Assembly: GCA_037952775.1 (NCBI GenBank)
Contig: JBANAY010000003.1
Location: 2,604,001-2,668,000 of the forward strand
Reading direction: 5' to 3'
Length of the DNA stretch: 64,000 bases
Source: Clonostachys chloroleuca
Lineage: Eukaryota > Ascomycota > Sordariomycetes > Hypocreales > Bionectriaceae
The translations under genes were made by a program, and so were the position numbers. Positions 12,495 through 22,539 of this stretch are shown one piece after another (positions within the stretch are counted from its first letter, which is position 1; every line of letters begins with the position of its first letter). A model generated the notes under the pieces. That model saw only the letters and a program-made list of their open reading frames with translations, ran no database searches and was not told where the DNA came from.

Positions 12495-15400
12495 ATGGCA
12501 AAAAAGTTCGTGCCTCGTCAGAGGAAGCACAAGGTGCTGGCTCGCGAGAGAGCCCAGGAGAGCGCCCGCCATGAAGTGCAGGATAGCAACACGGAGGTGC
12601 TTCCAGCCCGCGAAAAGGACCTGGAGGAGAAGAAGAAGCAGATGAAAGATGAGTTGCGACAAGAGGGTGTGAAAGTCAGCGGGAAGAAGGCGAAGCGTCT
12701 GGAAAAGTACATCGACAGCAAGCTTCGCAAGGACGAGACCAGGGAGTTGCTGGCTAAGTTGGCCGGGAAGAAGGTCGACACTACGCTGTTCAGCAGCAGC
12801 AAGTCACTTGGTTCTGGGAAGGAGACCAAGAAGCAGGAGCTTGGACGTGCCCTGAAGGAACAGCGGGCGGGACTGGCTGGTGATGCCTCGCGGGAGAATT
12901 TACTCTATGAGGAGCGTGAGGATGCGAATGCCCAAGAACTGGAAGATTCCAGTGAGGGAGGGGAAAAGGACGATGAGGTGATGGGCAACGACGATACTTC
13001 GCCAGCACAGTCTGCACGAGCACTATCAACTGAGAAGCCAATCCCTCAGGTTGTTAGCGCCCCAATCATCGGTGCAGGTCTCAAGAGGCCTTTGGACGTG
13101 GGTGATGATGGCCGACCTATCATTCCAAAGAGGCAAAAGCGTGGCGGAGTAAAGTCGAAAGTCACAAGTCTGCCGATTCAGGTACCGACCGAGGAAGAAT
13201 CGGAGGAATCGGAGGAATCAGAGTGGGGTGGTTTTCAAAGTGACGAGGGCGAGGATAACAGCCAAGAAGACGACACATCCGACGAGGATTCAGAAGCAGA
13301 GGATGACGAAAGTCAAGGAAATGGCCCTTCGGAAGAGGATAGTGAGAGTTCAGACGAGGACTCTGACGACTCCGAGCCAGAAGAGGATGGTGGTGAATCT
13401 AAAGGTGCAAGGTCATCAGCATTCAAGGCCTGGGCAACCCAACAGCGGAACGAAGCTCTTGGATTCAACCCAACAGACGAGACTTCCACTTCGAATTTAG
13501 TGATACCCAAGCCTGATAATTTTGTTCCTCGAGCCCCCGAGCAAGACCCATTGCCAATGGAGCTTAAGCCGACCGAGAGAATAGACAGAAAGGTATTCAG
13601 CGTGTCTGTCACAAGAACACCGGAAATTCAAGAAGCTCGGCTCAAGCTACCCGTCGTTTCCGAGGAGCAGAGACTAATGGAAGCCATACATAACCACGAT
13701 ATTGTCGTAGTCTGTGGTGCCACTGGTTCAGGAAAGACGACTCAAATCCCTCAATTTCTTTATGAATCCGGCTACGGATCACCAGATTCACCCACTCCAG
13801 GGCTAATTGGAATTACCCAACCAAGGAGGGTGGCGGCAGTCAGTATGTCGCGGAGAGTTGCCGAGGAACTTGGTGACCACTCGGACCGAGTGGCTTACCA
13901 GATCCGATTCGAGGGTACCGTCAGCTCCAAGACCGCCATCAAGTTCATGACTGATGGTGTTTTGTTGCGAGAGATCGCTCAGGATATTACACTGCGAAAG
14001 TACTCTGCAATTGTAATTGATGAGGCTCACGAGAGAAGCGTCAACACAGATATCCTTATCGGCATGCTCAGCCGAGTGATCAAGCTACGGGCTGAGCTTT
14101 CCAAGGAAGACTCCTCAGTCAAGCCCCTAAAACTGATCATCATGTCTGCTACCCTCCGGATAGAAGATCTTACAATGAACCCAACATTGTTTTCAACACC
14201 ACCTCCGGTCCTCGAAGTTGAGGGACGGCAGCACCCAGTCACAATGCATTTCTCACGACGGACCTCTTCTGATTATGTCGAGGAAGCGTTCAAGAAGATC
14301 AGCCGTGGACATCGCAAGCTTCCACCAGGCGGATTTTTGGTTTTCTTAACTGGCCGCAACGAAATTCTTCAACTTAGCAAGCAATTAAAGGCAGCGTTTG
14401 GCGGAATGCGGTCTGCAGAACCCCCAAAGTTCAAATAACAGCCAGCGAAGCTCCAGTTGAAGTGGAGGACATCGAGTTTGGGGACGCCGATGAGAATGCT
14501 GGGGATGAGTTCGATGACATCCTCTCCGAGGGAGAGGAAGAAGATGAGGAAGATGAATTTCAGATTGAAGACGACCAGGAGGCAGCACCTCTGAAGATGC
14601 AAGTCCTTCCGCTGTATTCCTTGCTTCCAACCCGTGAGCAGCTTCGCGTCTTCGAAGAGCCTCCTGAAGGAACCCGTCAAATCATTCTTGCAACCAATGT
14701 TGCAGAGACTAGTTTGACCATCCCCGGTACGAGATATGTCTTTGATTGTGGAAGATCCAAGGAAAGACATTATGATCGACTCACGGGCGTTCAAAGCTAT
14801 GAAATCGGGTGGATTAGCAAAGCCAGTGCCAACCAGCGCTCTGGTCGAGCTGGTCGTACTGGACCTGGCCATTGCTATCGTCTTTATTCTTCAGCTGTCT
14901 ACGAGAGAGATTTTGTGCAATTCTCGGATCCCGAGCTGCTGCGTATGCCTATTGAAGGCATAGTTTTGCAGCTCAAAGCGATGAATCTTCAGCATGTAGT
15001 GAACTTTCCTTTCCCAACTCCGCCGGATCGGCGACACTTGGCACGAGCCGAAAAGCTTCTCACATATCTATCAGCCATATCGGATAGTGGGCAAGTGACT
15101 CAGGTTGGTCAAACAATGTCTGTGTTCCCACTCTCGCCTCGGTTTGCCAGAATTCTCCTTGTTGGGCACCTGCATGACTGTCTGCCTTACACAATCGCTT
15201 TAGTCGCGGGCTTGTCCGCGGCCGATGTCTTTCTTCCAGAGAACACGGCGGTGCCAGCACTTGCAGCCAAGGAAAATGTGGAGATTCGGACGCAATCTGA
15301 GGTTATTGCAGAGGATCAACAAGCACAGATCAGGCGAGTCTACAACGAGGTCCACAGGAACTTCTGTTTCCTCGATGACAAGTCTGATGCAATCAAGCTT

Positions 15401-16129
15401 CTTCAGGTCGTTGCTGAATTCGCGCACGAACCAACGGAACAATGGTGCGAAAGCCATTTTGTTCGTTTCAAGATACTCAAGGAAATCCAGCAACTACGCA
15501 AGCAAATCACCGAGCTTTTACGAATTAACGTGCCTGCCTTTGCGAACTTGAAGTACCAAGATAAGCTTGATCCCCCATCCCCCAAACAAGTGGCTGCCCT
15601 CAAGCAAATGGCCGCAGCTGGCTTTGTCGACCACATAGCCATCCGAGCCGACCTTGCCCCGACTCCACCAGAGCAATATCGAAAACCAAGACGGGCCATC
15701 GATGTGCCATATTTGCCTCTTCTTTCCGTACAAGATCAGGAATCGGACGGCACGGTATACATACACCCAACATCTCCCCTGGCACATCTGAGCACGCAAG
15801 AATGCCCAGATTATATCGTGTACTCATACCTGCAACGATCAACACCCTCAGGCCTGGACTCGACCAAGACACCAAAGACTAGGATGTATTCTCTTACGGA
15901 TATATCTGGTGCCCAGATAGCTGGACTAGCCAAGGGGACACCACTATTAAGCTACGGAAAGCCCATAAAGGAAATCAAAGCCTCGACTGGCGCTGATGGG
16001 ATAATGACAAGGGAGGTTTGGGTTGTGCCATATTTAAGAGCTGAAAATTCCGGTGGGCAAGGCTGGCCACTGCCCGCCAAAAAGGTCAAGCAGAAGAAGT
16101 TACCGGGGAAAGGATGGGTAGTTGAATAA
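12495..16129 (+). CDS. ECM16: DEAH-box RNA helicase Dhr1/Ecm16 (DHX37), one apparent frameshift
   Basis: Nucleolar ATP-dependent RNA helicase that releases U3 snoRNA from the small-subunit processome. Helicase motifs in order: [13 protein letters not shown] (I), TQPRRVAA (Ia), DEAHERS (II), SATL (III) and [11 protein letters not shown] (VI), followed by the HA2/OB-type C-terminal region ([12 protein letters not shown] onward). The N-terminus is highly charged with acidic Ser/Glu/Asp repeats, as usual for nucleolar Dhr1. The frame breaks at the C5 run 14421-14425: upstream reads SAEPPK then stops at 14436-14438, while the second frame continues as [19 protein letters not shown] to the stop at 16129. 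One added C gives a single 1,211-residue protein, close to yeast Dhr1. No intron of plausible length could bridge the gap. Confidence 0.93.
14421..14425 (+). other. Frameshift site in C run (DHR1)
   Basis: C5 run at which the two halves of DHR1 change frame. A C6 run would continue SAEPPK directly into VQITASEAP without loss of residues. Confidence 0.85.
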
Positions 16130-16312
16130 ACAAATCAGCATCAGTTAATAGATGATAGAATACTCATGATAATCATATCGAGGCCAGAGCCCGACTTGGA
16201 AATTGGAATGATCTTTTTGGACATAATTCACTTTTCATTTTTGTCGTTCCATCGATATGGGTATATTCCATGCGCCATAACTCCAATTTCACCTTAACCA
16301 AAACGAAGAAGC

Positions 16313-17358
16313 TTAAAACGATGCGGCGGGTGTGGTGGCAACGGGGGTTGCCGCCGCTGAAGGAGTACCCTTGGGGCCCCTGCTCTTCTTCCTCTTGAGC
16401 TTGGGCATCGTCGCTGACTTTGGAGACTTTTCTTTCCCGTCCTTCTTGTCGACTATCTTGGTGTTCAGCTTTGGCCCACTGATGGCGCCAATCCCGGTCT
16501 GCTCCACCGCCTTTGGAGGAGGGACTGGCTTTCGGCCAGTGGACGACAGGTGGAATTCCCCTGGTCTTCCCGTGATTGGGTTCTCGTCAATGTAGTCCCC
16601 TCCGTACTTCATGTGAATCCAGTAGGATTCCTCAATGAGCTTTTCCAGCGACGCCTCGTCATTCTTGGAGGCAGTCGCAGGCGCGGGTTTGCCCGTCGCA
16701 TCAGGCAAAGGTGTCTCTGCTTTGGCTTCGATTGTCTTGGTGGCCTTCGGTGCCGTAGCAGTGCCGGGGAGTTGGTATACATGGCCCGTAGAAGCCTGCC
16801 ACTTCTTAATGCTCTCTGCCGTGGTGAGGGCTTGCGAGATGGCGGAGGAGATCATCATCTACATTTGAACAGTCAGCCACGAGAAAATCGTCCCTGCTCC
16901 GAAGGAAAAGCTGGGGACCTTACAATCTTTGTAGCCAGGAGATCCGCCATCGTCGGCGCCATGTAGATGTTCAGCCCGACGATGAAGTAGTACGCGTGGA
17001 CTATGATCTCCTCCTCCTGGAACTTGACCTGCCTGGTCTGCTTCCTGATCACCCACACGCCCGTCCCGGTGCCGGGCGCCGACTCGGCAGGCTCCTCCGC
17101 CACGACGAACTGCAGGCCCTTCATGGTCTTCAGGTGGCCTTCGAACGCCTCGCGGGTCTGGATGAGGTGGAACATGGTCTGGTTGGCCTGGGCCTGGGAG
17201 AAGATGACGGCATTGTTGGAGGTGCGTTCGAAAAAAGGCGAGTAGGAGAAGTAGAAGAGGATGGTGTTGGAGTGAAGGCCACCGAGCGACTCGGCGACTT
17301 CTGCTGAGTGCCACTGGATCTCCCTGAGGCGAGCCTCTTTCGACTTTAACTTTGACAT
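16313..17358 (-). CDS. MED6: Mediator complex subunit 6
   Basis: Head-module subunit of the RNA polymerase II Mediator. Two exons, 17358-16924 and 16858-16313, joined by a 65-nt phase-0 intron after LLATKI, encode 326 residues. The conserved N-terminal Med6 domain covers about the first 140 residues: EIQWHSAEV, then SNTILFYFSYSPFFERTSNN and FHLIQTREAFEGHLKTMKG. The C-terminal part is Pro/Ala/Lys-rich and ends in basic KLKRKKSRGPK, a plausible nuclear localisation signal. The start is the ATG at 17358 with A at -3. The open frame extends 18 codons upstream only from a GTG. It converges on DHR1 with 183 bp between stops. Confidence 0.92.
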
Positions 17359-18163
17359 CTTGGTTGACGGGTGGGTAGGATGTGCGGGAGGGAGAGCTGG
17401 GATTTGGTACACTAGGACGAAGCTCTTAGTAGCGACTGCACGGCTATAGTGGGTCCTAAAGCACGAGCCCTGTGAAGCTCTTCCTGAGCATTGAGGTAAT
17501 TAGTGTCCCAAAGAAAGAAAAAAGGATAAAAGTAAAGACTGGATAACTTGTTTCTACAAAATAAAAGCGAGTATATGTAGCATATCATATGAGAAAAGAT
17601 GTTCTTTTGTTTGGTCCACCGAGTTCAAAAGCCCATCGAAGACATTCCCCAGAACATTATTAGTGGCAAGTGGGTGGTGACATTGGAAATGGCACTCCAT
17701 TAACATATGCTCGATCGATTATCTTTCATAGCTAGCTATAAAATTTAAAGGAATAGAATGTCCAGGCCTAAATATTAATATTCTCTAATCTCTATTTAGA
17801 ATAAGCTATTTCTTTAGATATTTATATGTTTATTCGGGTGTTTATTTAGGTGATTATTTGGGTCTTCATTTGGGTGTGCCATTTTCTATGTCACCCACTT
17901 GAGTGGATGCATCCATTGGTAAAGCGGACGCCCTGCTTCTTGCGGTTCGTCCCAGCGGGCCAATTCCGCCCCAAGCCATCGCGTCGCATCATTGCCAAAA
18001 CTTCACCATTCATCATTAAGCTGCATGCTTACAACAGCATCCACCCGATAACGTCCCAAGCATATCAGATCCAGAATTGCGACGACTACTCAGCGTTGGG
18101 CAGTACCACGAGCTCTTCTGACCAGATACAACCCGCCTCACCAGCGGTGCCCTTTCAATCAAC
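17359..18163. other. Divergent intergenic region MED6 / MMTAG2 with AT-rich island
   Basis: Upstream region of two divergent genes. From about 17500 to 17880 the base composition turns strongly AT-rich, with many TTTA/TAAA strings, unlike the flanks. A 12-bp tandem repeat ends this island at 17876. No open frame of note lies in the island. Confidence 0.6.
17829..17876. repeat. 12-bp tandem repeat, four units
   Basis: Four consecutive 12-base units of the form TTTATTTGGGTG with one to three mismatches each (17829-17840, 17841-17852, 17853-17864, 17865-17876), at the end of an AT-rich island. Confidence 0.8.
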
Positions 18164-18976
18164 ATGGATCTGCTCTCGACAGTACGAAAGTCAGGCTCCC
18201 GCGGTGGTGTCAACTTCAGCTGGGATGAAGTCGCCAACTCGTCCCATCGCGAGAACTACCTCGGCCACAGTCTCAAGGCCCCCGTTGGGCGATGGCAGCA
18301 GGGCCGCGACCTGAACTGGTACGCCAACTCGGAATCCACAGCACCCAAAACGGACGAGACAGATGCGGAGCGTGCCGAGAGAGAACGAAAGGAGGAGCTT
18401 CGCAAGGTGAAAGAGGCAGAAGAGGATGCAATGGCACAAGCACTTGGGTTGCCTCCGCCCAAACGAGATACGACAGGAGCCAACTCGATCGAGGTTGGGA
18501 CACAGAGGCAGCTCGGCTCGAATCCCACACCTACAGAGGAACCAAAGGAATCTTCGCGGCGTAAAGATCGTTCGCGAAGACATGAGGATCCTGAAAGGAG
18601 GCGCCATCGGAGTAGAGACGGACGCCGACATAGAGATAGGAGCGGAGAGAGGCGGCACAGAGACCATGATGGGGAAAAACGGCATAGAGATAGGAGCGGG
18701 GAGAGGCGGCACGGGGACCGAGGCGGAGAGAGGCGGTACAGAGATCACGACGGGGAGAAACGGCACAAAGATCGTGATGGCGAGAGGCGGCATAGAGATA
18801 GAAGCGGGGAGAGGAGGTATCGCGACGAAGGGAGGCAACACCGTGGCGAGCTCCGGTCTCGAAATGACGAACGAGAAAGGAGGCACAGAAGCAGGAGCAG
18901 AGACCGACGCCGTCGGCCATCACCATCAGGGCGAGACAGGAGTTTAAGTCCCACGAATGAGCGACAAGATCAATAG
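18164..18976 (+). CDS. MMTAG2-like (Mmtag domain) protein with RD/GE repeat tail
   Basis: 270 residues in one exon. The first 55 residues carry the conserved Mmtag (multiple myeloma tumour-associated protein 2) signature: GGVNFSWDEV, RENYLGHSLKAPVGRW and GRDLNWYA. A charged helix follows (about 65-90, AERERKEELRKVKEAEEDAM) and then AQALGLPPPKR, also seen in the family. Residues 156-218 are seven 9-residue repeats (type HRDRSGERR), then an RS/SR-rich end resembling splicing-factor tails. The family's biochemical role is poorly known; a link to RNA processing is inferred from the RS/RD tail only. The ATG is the first in frame with the domain beginning at residue 14. Confidence 0.88.
   Translation: MDLLSTVRKSGSRGGVNFSWDEVANSSHRENYLGHSLKAPVGRWQQGRDLNWYANSESTAPKTDETDAERAERERKEELRKVKEAEEDAMAQALGLPPPKRDTTGANSIEVGTQRQLGSNPTPTEEPKESSRRKDRSRRHEDPERRRHRSRDGRRHRDRSGERRHRDHDGEKRHRDRSGERRHGDRGGERRYRDHDGEKRHKDRDGERRHRDRSGERRYRDEGRQHRGELRSRNDERERRHRSRSRDRRRRPSPSGRDRSLSPTNERQDQ
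18629..18817 (+). repeat. 27-bp coding tandem repeat in MMTAG2-like gene
   Basis: Seven in-frame 27-bp units encode 9-residue repeats alternating HRDRSGERR and YRDHDGEKR types. In-frame periodicity suggests the repeat can change number without breaking the gene. Confidence 0.8.
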
Positions 18977-19580
18977 TAGTGGTCGACAATCAGTCATTGG
19001 GACTTGTATTTAGGACAGAGATAGTCTACGTTTGAAGCACTTCCTATAGCCATGTTTTGTTAAACACACTGAAATACAACAGCACAACGCCAGATCTGAT
19101 ACTTATTAGTCAACATTTAGAGGGCAGTGAAAATCGCCCTTTGAGGAGAAAACCCCCATCACGTAGGGAGCATTCAAAGCTCTTAGATATCCAGGACACC
19201 CGTGAAGAGAAAAAACCGATGTGAAAGAGGAGCACCAAACATACGAATTTATGGCCATGTGGCCAAACCTCTGTTCAGCTGTCCCTCTTGCCCCATATAA
19301 TATGCCCTTCTTCAAAACATTTTATACTTTCATCGTATCCTATAGAAATCTAGCATTAATTGTCCGATGTAGCCCTTGAAGGCTCAAGGCTAGAGAAGTG
19401 ATGGAGCTGACTATCCTGCGCCCCGCGATTGGGCTAGGTGGGGGGCAAAAAGTTAATGGCTGACCTCCGATCTAGGAGCGGGCATCGAAAGAAATACGCC
19501 CCTCCAACTTTGGTGTCTGAACAGCCTTGTCAATTGAACAGACAACCGAGCTCCGACTGCTGAGGAAAGGGACAGATCAA
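18977..19580. other. Intergenic region upstream of HIS3
   Basis: Holds the 3' flank of the MMTAG2-like gene and the HIS3 promoter. I found no perfect TGASTCA general-control element, only an imperfect TGACTAT near 19410. Confidence 0.45.
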
Positions 19581-20326
19581 ATGGCCAGCACATCACACCC
19601 CCCTCGCTGGGCGGCTATGGCCCGCGACACCAACGAAACCAAGATCCAGCTTGCCCTGAACCTCGATGGTGGCGACTTCCCCCCGAGACCGATGCCCGCC
19701 TGCTCAGTGATGATGGGAGCCATGCCTCCCAGACCAGCAAGTCGCAGAAGATCGCCGTCAACACTGGCATTGGATTTTTAGATCACATGCTGCATGCTCT
19801 CGCGAAGCATGCTGGTTGGAGTTTGGCCGTCAACTGCCAAGGCGACCTGCACAGTACGTTTGCTATCCTCTGTTGTGATGGCGCCTGCTAACAGATTCAA
19901 TTTCCCTTTTTAGTCGATGACCACCACACGGCTGAAGATGTTTGCCTCGCTCTCGGATACACCTTCGCCAAGGCCCTCGGCACCCCAGTCGGTCTCGCTC
20001 GCTACGGATATGCCTATGCTCCTCTCGACGAGGCCCTCTCCCGCGCAGTGATTGACCTTTCCAACCGCCCCTACGCTGTCGTCGAGCTGGGCCTCAAGCG
20101 CGAGTTCCTCGGAAAGCTCAGCTGCGAGATGGTCCCTCACTGCTTTGAGAGTTTCGCCCAGGCCGCCAGGGTCACTCTGCACGTCGACTGCATCCGGGGT
20201 TTCAATGACCACCACAGGGCCGAGAGTGCCTTCAAGGCAACAGCCGTGGCTATCAAGATGGCCACGAGCAGGGTTGCGGGTAAGGAGGGTGAGATTCCTA
20301 GCACCAAGGGCACGTTGAGCGTATGA
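19581..20326 (+). CDS. HIS3: Imidazoleglycerol-phosphate dehydratase, one apparent frameshift
   Basis: Mn-dependent enzyme of histidine synthesis (IGP to imidazole-acetol phosphate), cytosolic. Two exons, 19581-19853 and 19914-20326. Characteristic motifs: [26 protein letters not shown] (metal ligands), DDHHTAED (the HHTxED motif), and after them [10 protein letters not shown] and [14 protein letters not shown]. The frame breaks at the C6 run 19679-19684: the upstream frame reads GGDFPP and runs on to an unrelated stop near 19781, while the family sequence [11 protein letters not shown] follows one base out of register. Adding one C gives a normal-length protein of about 228 residues. The start is ATG 19581; 19617 is a later in-frame ATG. 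It converges on ARG7 with 210 bp between stops. Confidence 0.93.
19679..19684 (+). other. Frameshift site in C run (HIS3)
   Basis: C6 run at which HIS3 loses frame. C7 would join GGDFPP to ETDARLL, the continuation expected for the family. Confidence 0.85.
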
Positions 20327-20467
20327 TAGCGCGAAGGTGGGATGGGGTATGACTGAATTGATTTGGAAGCGATAGAAAAAAAGAATTTATGTAGTCACAG
20401 AGGCTCAATTTTACAATCTTGGTATATCAATGACAGAAATTATAGCAATAAAAATCTGTCTAGTGAA

Positions 20468-20489
20468 ATATATATATATATATATATAT
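20468..20489. repeat. (AT)11 microsatellite
   Basis: Twenty-two bases of alternating A and T in the 210 bp tail-to-tail gap of HIS3 and ARG7. It may help 3'-end formation for both genes. Confidence 0.9.
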
Positions 20490-20536
20490 TTTTCAGTATT
20501 TATTATGAACCAGAGCGCCGTTATACATATAGACGT

Positions 20537-21973
20537 CTATGTCCTGTAGTCACCGTTGATGGTCACATAGTCGTGGCTGAAATCGCAGGTCCAGTGAACA
20601 GTGCTCTTCTCTCCTGTACCCAGCCTGACCACGATCTCCAGGTCCTCCATCTCCAAGATCTCACTCGCCCGCTCCTCGTCCACCTGCTCTGGCTCGCCGT
20701 CTACAAGAAGCTTCAGCTCCGCCGAGCCATCAGCGGGGATAAAGGAGACATTGGTCTTCTCGGGAACAATCTCAGGCACATCATTGATGGGCTGTCCGGG
20801 GGAGAGATGAGAGCATACCCGGCAGCGCAGAGAATACGTCCCCAGTTGGCATCCTTGCCGTACAGCGCAGTCTTGACCAGCGGTGAGCGGGCGATGGATC
20901 GGGCGATCTCACGAGCTGCCTCCTCAGTGGCGGCGTCGACAACACGGATAGTGACGAACTTTGTGGCGCCCTCGCCATCACGGACAATGTACTTGGCTAG
21001 GTCAGCGGAGAATTCAGTCAGGAGCTCCCTGAAAGTCTCGTAGTCGGCTGAGTCCTGGGAAGAGACCTCGACACCACCCGCAGCACCGTTTGCCAATAAA
21101 GCGGCGGTGTCGTTGGTGGATGCATCTCCGTCAATAGTGATGGAGTTGAAAGAGCGATCCACGGCATGCTTGAGGACGGCTGGCATGACAGTGGGCGCGA
21201 TCGGGGCATCTGTTGCGAGAACAGTCAAGAGGGTGGCCATGTTGGGCGCAATCATACCCGCACCCTTAGTGATTCCAGCGATACTATACTCAATGCCGGG
21301 AGAGGAGGGCAGAGTGAATTTTCGGGAAATCAGCTTAGGGAATGTGTCGGTGGTGCAGATGGCTTTGGCAAAGTTCATCCAATGTTTGTGTGAGTCTCCA
21401 GCATGGTGGTATGCCATGGGGATGTGATCCACGATTTTTTGGATAGGCAACCTGCGACACAAGACATGTCAGCTTGCGCATCCATTGAAGACGCATGGAA
21501 TACTTCAAATAGGTCAATTGGCCCTCTTACCTCTGCCCAATGACACCAGTACTCATTACGATGGTCGAATCCTCACTGCCCACTCGCTGGTCCGTCGTCT
21601 TAGCCATGTTTGCCGCATCCTCCAGACCTCCGGCGCCGGTAACGGCGTTGGCATTTCCAGAGTTGATAATGACACTGCGGATTCCAGCATTGGCCTTGGT
21701 CTGCAGCAGCTTTCTGCTGAATGTGACGGGAGCAGCCTGGAACTTGTTCTTAGTAAACACGGCTGCACCTGCGCATGATCGGTCAGAGGTGAGAAGTGCG
21801 AGATCGGGCTTGCTAGTATTTCCCGGCTTCACCCCGACAAAGACGCCGGACACATTGAAGCCTTTGGGATAGGTTCCTGAATTGGGAACAAACTTCAGCT
21901 TTGCCTGGGGAATGGGGCTACTGCCCAGTGTGGCCGAGTAGCAAGCTCGCGTGACCCTCATCTTGAAGCTCAC
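20537..21973 (-). CDS. ARG7: Mitochondrial glutamate N-acetyltransferase (ArgJ), one apparent frameshift
   Basis: Bifunctional ornithine/glutamate acetyltransferase that recycles acetyl groups in mitochondrial arginine synthesis. Exon 1 is 21973-21531 and exon 2 is 21451-20537, with a 79-nt intron. The self-cleavage region reads [14 protein letters not shown], where the bond before the Thr makes the beta-chain nucleophile. Other family strings are [19 protein letters not shown] and GKDANWGRI, with the final NGDYRT ending the protein as in homologues. After [11 protein letters not shown] the frame slips. One more G in the + strand run 20798-20802 restores [14 protein letters not shown] and a 452-residue protein. 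The N-terminus is basic and hydroxylated, consistent with a presequence. A TGACTCA element 28 bp upstream suggests cross-pathway control. Confidence 0.94.
20798..20802 (-). other. Frameshift site in G run (ARG7)
   Basis: G5 on the + strand, C5 in the coding sense. C6 would give SPPGQPIND in place of SPPDSPSMM and would rejoin the C-terminal 80 residues. Confidence 0.87.
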
Positions 21974-22539
21974 GCAGGTAGGTCAAGGCCTATCTTGTGA
22001 TGACTCAGTGGAGTTGTTCGTTGTGAAGGTTCGAGTTAAGCGAGTCCATCACTACAACCCCGCTGGCGAGGCTCGGTGGAGACCATGCTTTGGCCCCTGT
22101 AGCCTCTAGATATGCCGCTAGAACCCCTAAATAAACAACTGCCCCACAACCAAGCTGGGGACCGATCTGTGAAGTGTGTCAGTACATAGTTAATCCCTTC
22201 CACGCCTACTCAGCCGAGTCGTCGTGCTTGATTCCTTTCTGCTTTTGGCTGCATCTCTGTCTGGTGACCAACTTGGATAGTGGAAATCGTCTGTGGTGTT
22301 CCCCCTGTTTCGATCTTCTTGAATGTTTTCCACGCGACCCACGATTTCTTACGCAAAACGGAGTGTTGCCTGGCCACGAGGCGAACTTGGTCAGCTTTCG
22401 TAATTGCCACGGTCCCCTCTGCCTGGTCACATCATTGCATCTGCTAAAAGCATCTGGGGAGCCAAAATGTCCGATACAAACTGTTGATTCTGGATTATTC
22501 ACGATAGACGGGCTGTAACCGAGCCGCAATAGACACAAG
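21974..22539. other. Divergent intergenic region ARG7 / DUF3684 gene
   Basis: 566 bp between divergent starts, with the general-control element next to ARG7. No other gene seen. Confidence 0.55.
22001..22007. promoter_or_regulatory. GCN4/CPC1 element TGACTCA
   Basis: Perfect match to the bZIP general amino acid control site TGA(C/G)TCA, 28 bp upstream of the ARG7 ATG. Established knowledge: CPC1/Gcn4 binds this site at arginine and histidine genes. The very short distance to the ATG implies either an early transcription start or a site within the leader. Confidence 0.6.

Noticed and set aside
14411..14418. Very short GT...AG within the DHR1 break
   Set aside because: 8 nt is far below any spliceosomal intron; a missing base is simpler.
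18191..18886. 231-codon minus-strand frame opposite the MMTAG2-like gene
   Set aside because: Shadow of the repeat-rich coding strand; Pro/Val/Ile repeats mirror the + strand repeats and there is no start context or family.
22027..22045. GGTTCGAG-like string resembling a tRNA T-loop
   Set aside because: Lacks the full B box (ends AGTTAA where the consensus has ANTCC) and no acceptor stem or A box was found at the right distance.
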